From an uncultured Collinsella sp. (GTDB lineage: Bacteria; Actinomycetota; Coriobacteriia; Coriobacteriales; Coriobacteriaceae), in the NCBI GenBank assembly GCA_937934165.1, contig CALGZX010000142.1, forward strand, positions 1 to 24,797: 24,797 nt of DNA. Direction: 5' to 3'. The position numbers and the translations under genes were made by a program. Numbering within the stretch: the first letter of the stretch is position 1; each line of letters starts with the position of its first letter. The notes under the pieces were generated by a model. The model ran no database searches. It was not told the origin of the DNA and saw only the letters and a program-made list of their open reading frames with translations. Shown here piece by piece: positions 22,389 through 24,797 of the stretch.

Positions 22389-24122
22389 CTACGAGTGGAC
22401 AACCACGCACAGGCCGACTTTGATGCAGTCGTGAAGTGCCTTGGCGTCGGCCAGGCGCAGGTTGATGCAACCGTGGCTGCCGCACCACTTGTACGACTCG
22501 GCATTATCGAAGCTCTTGTCGTTTTGCCAGGTGGCGTCGTGGAAGCCGATCATGTTGCCCTCAAACGGCATCCAGTAGCTCACCGGGCTCTCATATTTGG
22601 GTTTACCGTTCTCGGGGTCCTTGGCTCCGATCAGGGTGCTGCCGCCGTCGTTGCTGTTGATCTGCCACACGCCCTCGGGGGTGGCGTCTTCGCCCGGTTT
22701 GCCGGAAATAAAGTTGGCCTCCCACACGATATTGCCGTTCTCGTCGTAGTAGCGCGCGTGCTGCTCGGACAGATCGACATCGATGTATGCCTTCCAGTCG
22801 GGCTCTCCCTTTGCGGTAAAGGTGTCGGCCTTCTGGGAGTACTTGATCTCGATTTCGCCGGTCTGCTTGTTGTTAATGGCGTCCTCGACCTGCTTGGCGA
22901 GCGAGCTGCTGTCGATGGACCAACCAAAGTCGCCGCCTTCGACGGCGCACTGCTTGCCATCGGCGCGCGTCCACCAACGAGTGGAGCCCACGGTATTAAA
23001 GCCGTTGGCGAGCTCGGCTGCCCAGCTACTGATCTGCGACGTATCGAGCGTGGGGTTGGCCGGATCGGCAAAGCTGATCCACTGCAACACGGAGCTGCCG
23101 TCGACCTTTCCGGCATCCTCGCCGTTGAGCTTGAGGGTCACGTTGACGCCCAGGAAGTTGTTGGCGGCATCGCATGCGGCCTGAATCTGATCATCGGTCA
23201 GCGTTCCATTGAGCGGTTCATAGGCATCGTTGCCGAGCTTGGAAAGATCTACGGTCTCGGCCAGCGAGGAAAGCTCGAGCTCGGCATACTTAATGACATG
23301 CTCGCGGTTGATTTTTTCGTTGGAGCGCGCCTTCTCGACGGTAAACTTGCCGGCCTGCTCGTCATAGGAGCTATTGGCCTCGAACGTGCCCGAACGGCCC
23401 TCGTTAAACTCGTCGATAGCGGCGCCCAGGTCCTCCTCAAACTTCTTTTGGTCAAAGGTGTCGGAGAGCATGGACAGGTCGACGTCTTGATCAAGATCGA
23501 CTTCGTTGGAGGTAGCAGTTGTTTTGGTCTTGCCGCTTAAGGATTCCACAAGGCGGACCGGCCAAATAAAGGCTTCGTTGTGGTTGATGATTTCTTTTGC
23601 AGCAGCTTCACCGTCGACGATGGGTTCATCGGACTCGGGCTGATAGGTCCAGCTAAAGTCATCTCCTGTCACGGTGAGCTTATAGTGCTTCCATGCCGAG
23701 TTGACCTTGGTGGCGGCAGACGAAGCGTTGGAGAACGAGACGTCGACGCCGGCGATGGTGGTGTTGGGGTAGGCTACCTGCGAAAACGCTACGACGCCTA
23801 CGATATAGACAATGACGATTAGACCAAGGACGACAAAGAGCGTTGTCTTTTTGCCCGACTTATTGTTCTCGGCGGGCTTGCGCGCGGGGCCGCGATCGCC
23901 TCGAGCGTGCGTGGGGGGCTGCTTGGGCGCATTGCCGTTTGCCTGGCGCTGCTGACGTTGTTGATGCTGCTGTCGCTGTTGGTTCGGGCGTTGGGAAGCG
24001 TTTGCTGCACTACGCTGCTGACCGTGGCTCGGCGCGATAGGACGCGGCGATTGAACGCCTCCGGTGTGCCTGCTCGGCTGCTGCGGATCGGGAATCAGTT
24101 GAGTTCGATCGTTTTGCGACAT
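22389..24122 (-). CDS. membrane-anchored L,D-transpeptidase (YkuD) with peptidoglycan-binding-type N-terminal domains
   Basis: The protein probably makes 3-3 cross-links in peptidoglycan or anchors proteins to it. The start is taken at 24120-24122 because GAAGGAT is well spaced for it; an ATG 9 nt earlier is too close. The 577 residues comprise a Gln/Arg/Pro-rich cytoplasmic N-terminus (about 10-92, including runs of Gln), one membrane segment (about 93-115), two repeats of the YoaR/PG_binding_4 type (each starting near TIAGVDVS.. or FNEGRSGTFEAN), and a C-terminal YkuD domain from about 455. The catalytic part is IGFHDATW and SHGCINLR, with His550 and nucleophile Cys552. Length and layout fit actinobacterial and clostridial relatives. 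A -10 box is seen upstream at 24181-24186. Confidence 0.92.
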   Translation of the reverse strand: MSQNDRTQLIPDPQQPSRHTGGVQSPRPIAPSHGQQRSAANASQRPNQQRQQHQQRQQRQANGNAPKQPPTHARGDRGPARKPAENNKSGKKTTLFVVLGLIVIVYIVGVVAFSQVAYPNTTIAGVDVSFSNASSAATKVNSAWKHYKLTVTGDDFSWTYQPESDEPIVDGEAAAKEIINHNEAFIWPVRLVESLSGKTKTTATSNEVDLDQDVDLSMLSDTFDQKKFEEDLGAAIDEFNEGRSGTFEANSSYDEQAGKFTVEKARSNEKINREHVIKYAELELSSLAETVDLSKLGNDAYEPLNGTLTDDQIQAACDAANNFLGVNVTLKLNGEDAGKVDGSSVLQWISFADPANPTLDTSQISSWAAELANGFNTVGSTRWWTRADGKQCAVEGGDFGWSIDSSSLAKQVEDAINNKQTGEIEIKYSQKADTFTAKGEPDWKAYIDVDLSEQHARYYDENGNIVWEANFISGKPGEDATPEGVWQINSNDGGSTLIGAKDPENGKPKYESPVSYWMPFEGNMIGFHDATWQNDKSFDNAESYKWCGSHGCINLRLADAKALHDCIKVGLCVVVHS

Positions 24123-24180
24123 CGTATGCATATCCTTCGATTTTCGCCTTGCGGTTCATCGTGTTTTTACTGGGCTTGCA

Positions 24181-24186
24181 TTATAG
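24181..24186 (-). promoter_or_regulatory. TATAAT -10 box for the L,D-transpeptidase gene
   Basis: A perfect TATAAT on the minus strand lies about 59 nt upstream of the start, in the AT-richer gap behind the serine dehydratase terminator. No clear -35 hexamer is seen at 16-18 nt, so the promoter may be weak or need an activator. Confidence 0.4.
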
Positions 24187-24228
24187 CGATTGCCCTGCTG
24201 TTTGTGGTACGGAAACGGTGGCATTCAA

Positions 24229-24255
24229 AAGAGGTGGGACATTTGTCCCACCTTC
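24229..24255 (-). terminator. intrinsic terminator of the serine dehydratase gene
   Basis: A perfect 9-bp stem (24233-24241 with 24246-24254) with loop of four bases is followed on the minus strand by CTTTTG. It lies 17 nt past the L-serine dehydratase stop, the expected place for a rho-independent terminator. Confidence 0.8.
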
Positions 24256-24271
24256 GAGTTGTTCTTTGCCG

Positions 24272-24797
24272 CTATCCGCACACCCCGCATTTTGCACAGG
24301 CCGAAAGCGCGGCCGGAGCCTGCGCGATGCCGCCCTTTGCCGTCTCGCGCAGCGTGGCCGGCAACGCGTGACCCACCGAGAGCATGACATGTGCCATCTG
24401 GTCAAACGGCACCAGGCTCTTAATGCCTGCGAGGGCGAGTTGTGCCGAGCTAAAGGCCGCTGCCACGCCGATGGCGTTGCGGTTTTGGCAGGGCACCTCC
24501 ACGAGGCCACCGACGGGGTCACAAACGAGGCCCAGCAGGTTACTCAGCGCGATGGAACTGGCGTCGAGCGCCTGCTCGGGCGTACCGCCGAGCATCTGCA
24601 CCAGCGCGGCGGCTGCCATGGCGGCGGCGCTTCCCACCTCGGCCTGGCAGCCGCCCTCGGCGCCGGCCAGCGTGGCGCGCGCGGCCACAACCTGCCCAAA
24701 CCCGGCGGAGACATACAGTGCTCGGCAGATGGCTTCCTCGTTATAGCTGCCGCTGCGCCACAAGGGCAGCAGCACCGCGGGCAGAACGCCGCAGCTG
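24272..24797 (-). CDS. sdaA: L-serine dehydratase, iron-sulfur type, C-terminal part (partial)
   Basis: The reading frame is open to the right edge, so the N-terminus is outside the window; about 175 residues are visible. The first visible residues (SCGVLPAVLLPLW) continue into RALYVSAGFGQVV and GAEGGCQAEVGSAAAMAAAAL, which mark the alpha part of the enzyme that deaminates L-serine to pyruvate and ammonia. Three cysteines (in GGCQAE, LVCDPV and VPCQNR) are spaced 42 and 11 residues apart, the same as the [4Fe-4S] ligands reported for the Legionella enzyme. The protein ends CAKCGVCG, with a penultimate Cys as in enzymes where the C-terminal tail enters the active site. Whether alpha and beta parts are one chain here cannot be seen. 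Confidence 0.92.
   Translation of the reverse strand, partial: SCGVLPAVLLPLWRSGSYNEEAICRALYVSAGFGQVVAARATLAGAEGGCQAEVGSAAAMAAAALVQMLGGTPEQALDASSIALSNLLGLVCDPVGGLVEVPCQNRNAIGVAAAFSSAQLALAGIKSLVPFDQMAHVMLSVGHALPATLRETAKGGIAQAPAALSACAKCGVCG

Noticed and set aside
24769..24775. GTG at 24773-24775 as the start of the serine dehydratase gene
   Set aside because: The frame stays open to the edge and the upstream residues SCGVLPA continue the family sequence, so the gene is cut by the window.
1..24797. CRISPR arrays, tRNA and rRNA genes
   Set aside because: No regularly spaced direct repeats, no cloverleaf with TTCGA-type arm, and no conserved rRNA segments were seen.

Overview
The window looks like chromosomal DNA from a gut actinobacterium of class Coriobacteriia, probably Collinsella or a close relative. 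The evidence is high GC, many GTG starts, a complete-looking anaerobic (cbi-type) cobalamin cluster, Gram-positive-style lipoproteins, and a MacAB-like exporter with a YkuD transpeptidase. This assignment is an inference from gene content; no marker gene is present.

Region 1 (1-2663, minus strand) is a small exported-protein operon. A TTGACA-17-TATCAT promoter (2635-2663) leads into a cobalamin riboswitch (about 2453-2600). Then come cbiK (sirohydrochlorin cobaltochelatase carrying a Tat/lipoprotein signal), strong hairpins, a 177-residue lipoprotein, and an ABC substrate-binding lipoprotein that runs off the left edge. The last two share a beta-rich domain. Together they suggest cobalt chelation and tetrapyrrole or corrinoid capture outside the membrane, controlled by B12.

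Region 2 (2795-18625, plus strand) is an almost gapless 15.8 kb run of 17 cistrons: cbiF, cbiD, a cbiL remnant, cbiG, cbiH, cbiET, cbiA, cobT, cobU, cobS, a CobU-like/CobC fusion, cbiB, cobD, cbiP, cobA, cbiC and cbiJ. Neighbouring genes overlap by 1-13 nt or abut. Together they cover the route from cobalt-factor III to adenosylcobalamin, including the lower ligand and nucleotide-loop assembly. The one gap is the C20 methyltransferase CbiL, of which only the first ~10 and last ~66 residues survive in frame.

Region 3 (18626-18836) is a scar between two convergent blocks. It holds a stop-interrupted fragment resembling an IS21-type transposase and a 69-nt element with perfect 13-bp inverted ends. 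Base composition visibly changes here, from very GC-rich to moderately GC-rich.

Region 4 (18837-24797, minus strand) holds a MacA-like adaptor, a MacB/LolD-type ATPase and a permease with a one-base frameshift in a T run. Upstream of these are an L,D-transpeptidase membrane protein and, at the right edge, the C-terminal part of an iron-sulfur L-serine dehydratase with a clear intrinsic terminator.

The most unusual points are the internally deleted cbiL inside an otherwise intact operon, the riboswitch-controlled exported cobaltochelatase with its paired lipoproteins, the CobU-like/CobC fusion next to an intact cobU, and the mobile-element scar at the composition boundary.
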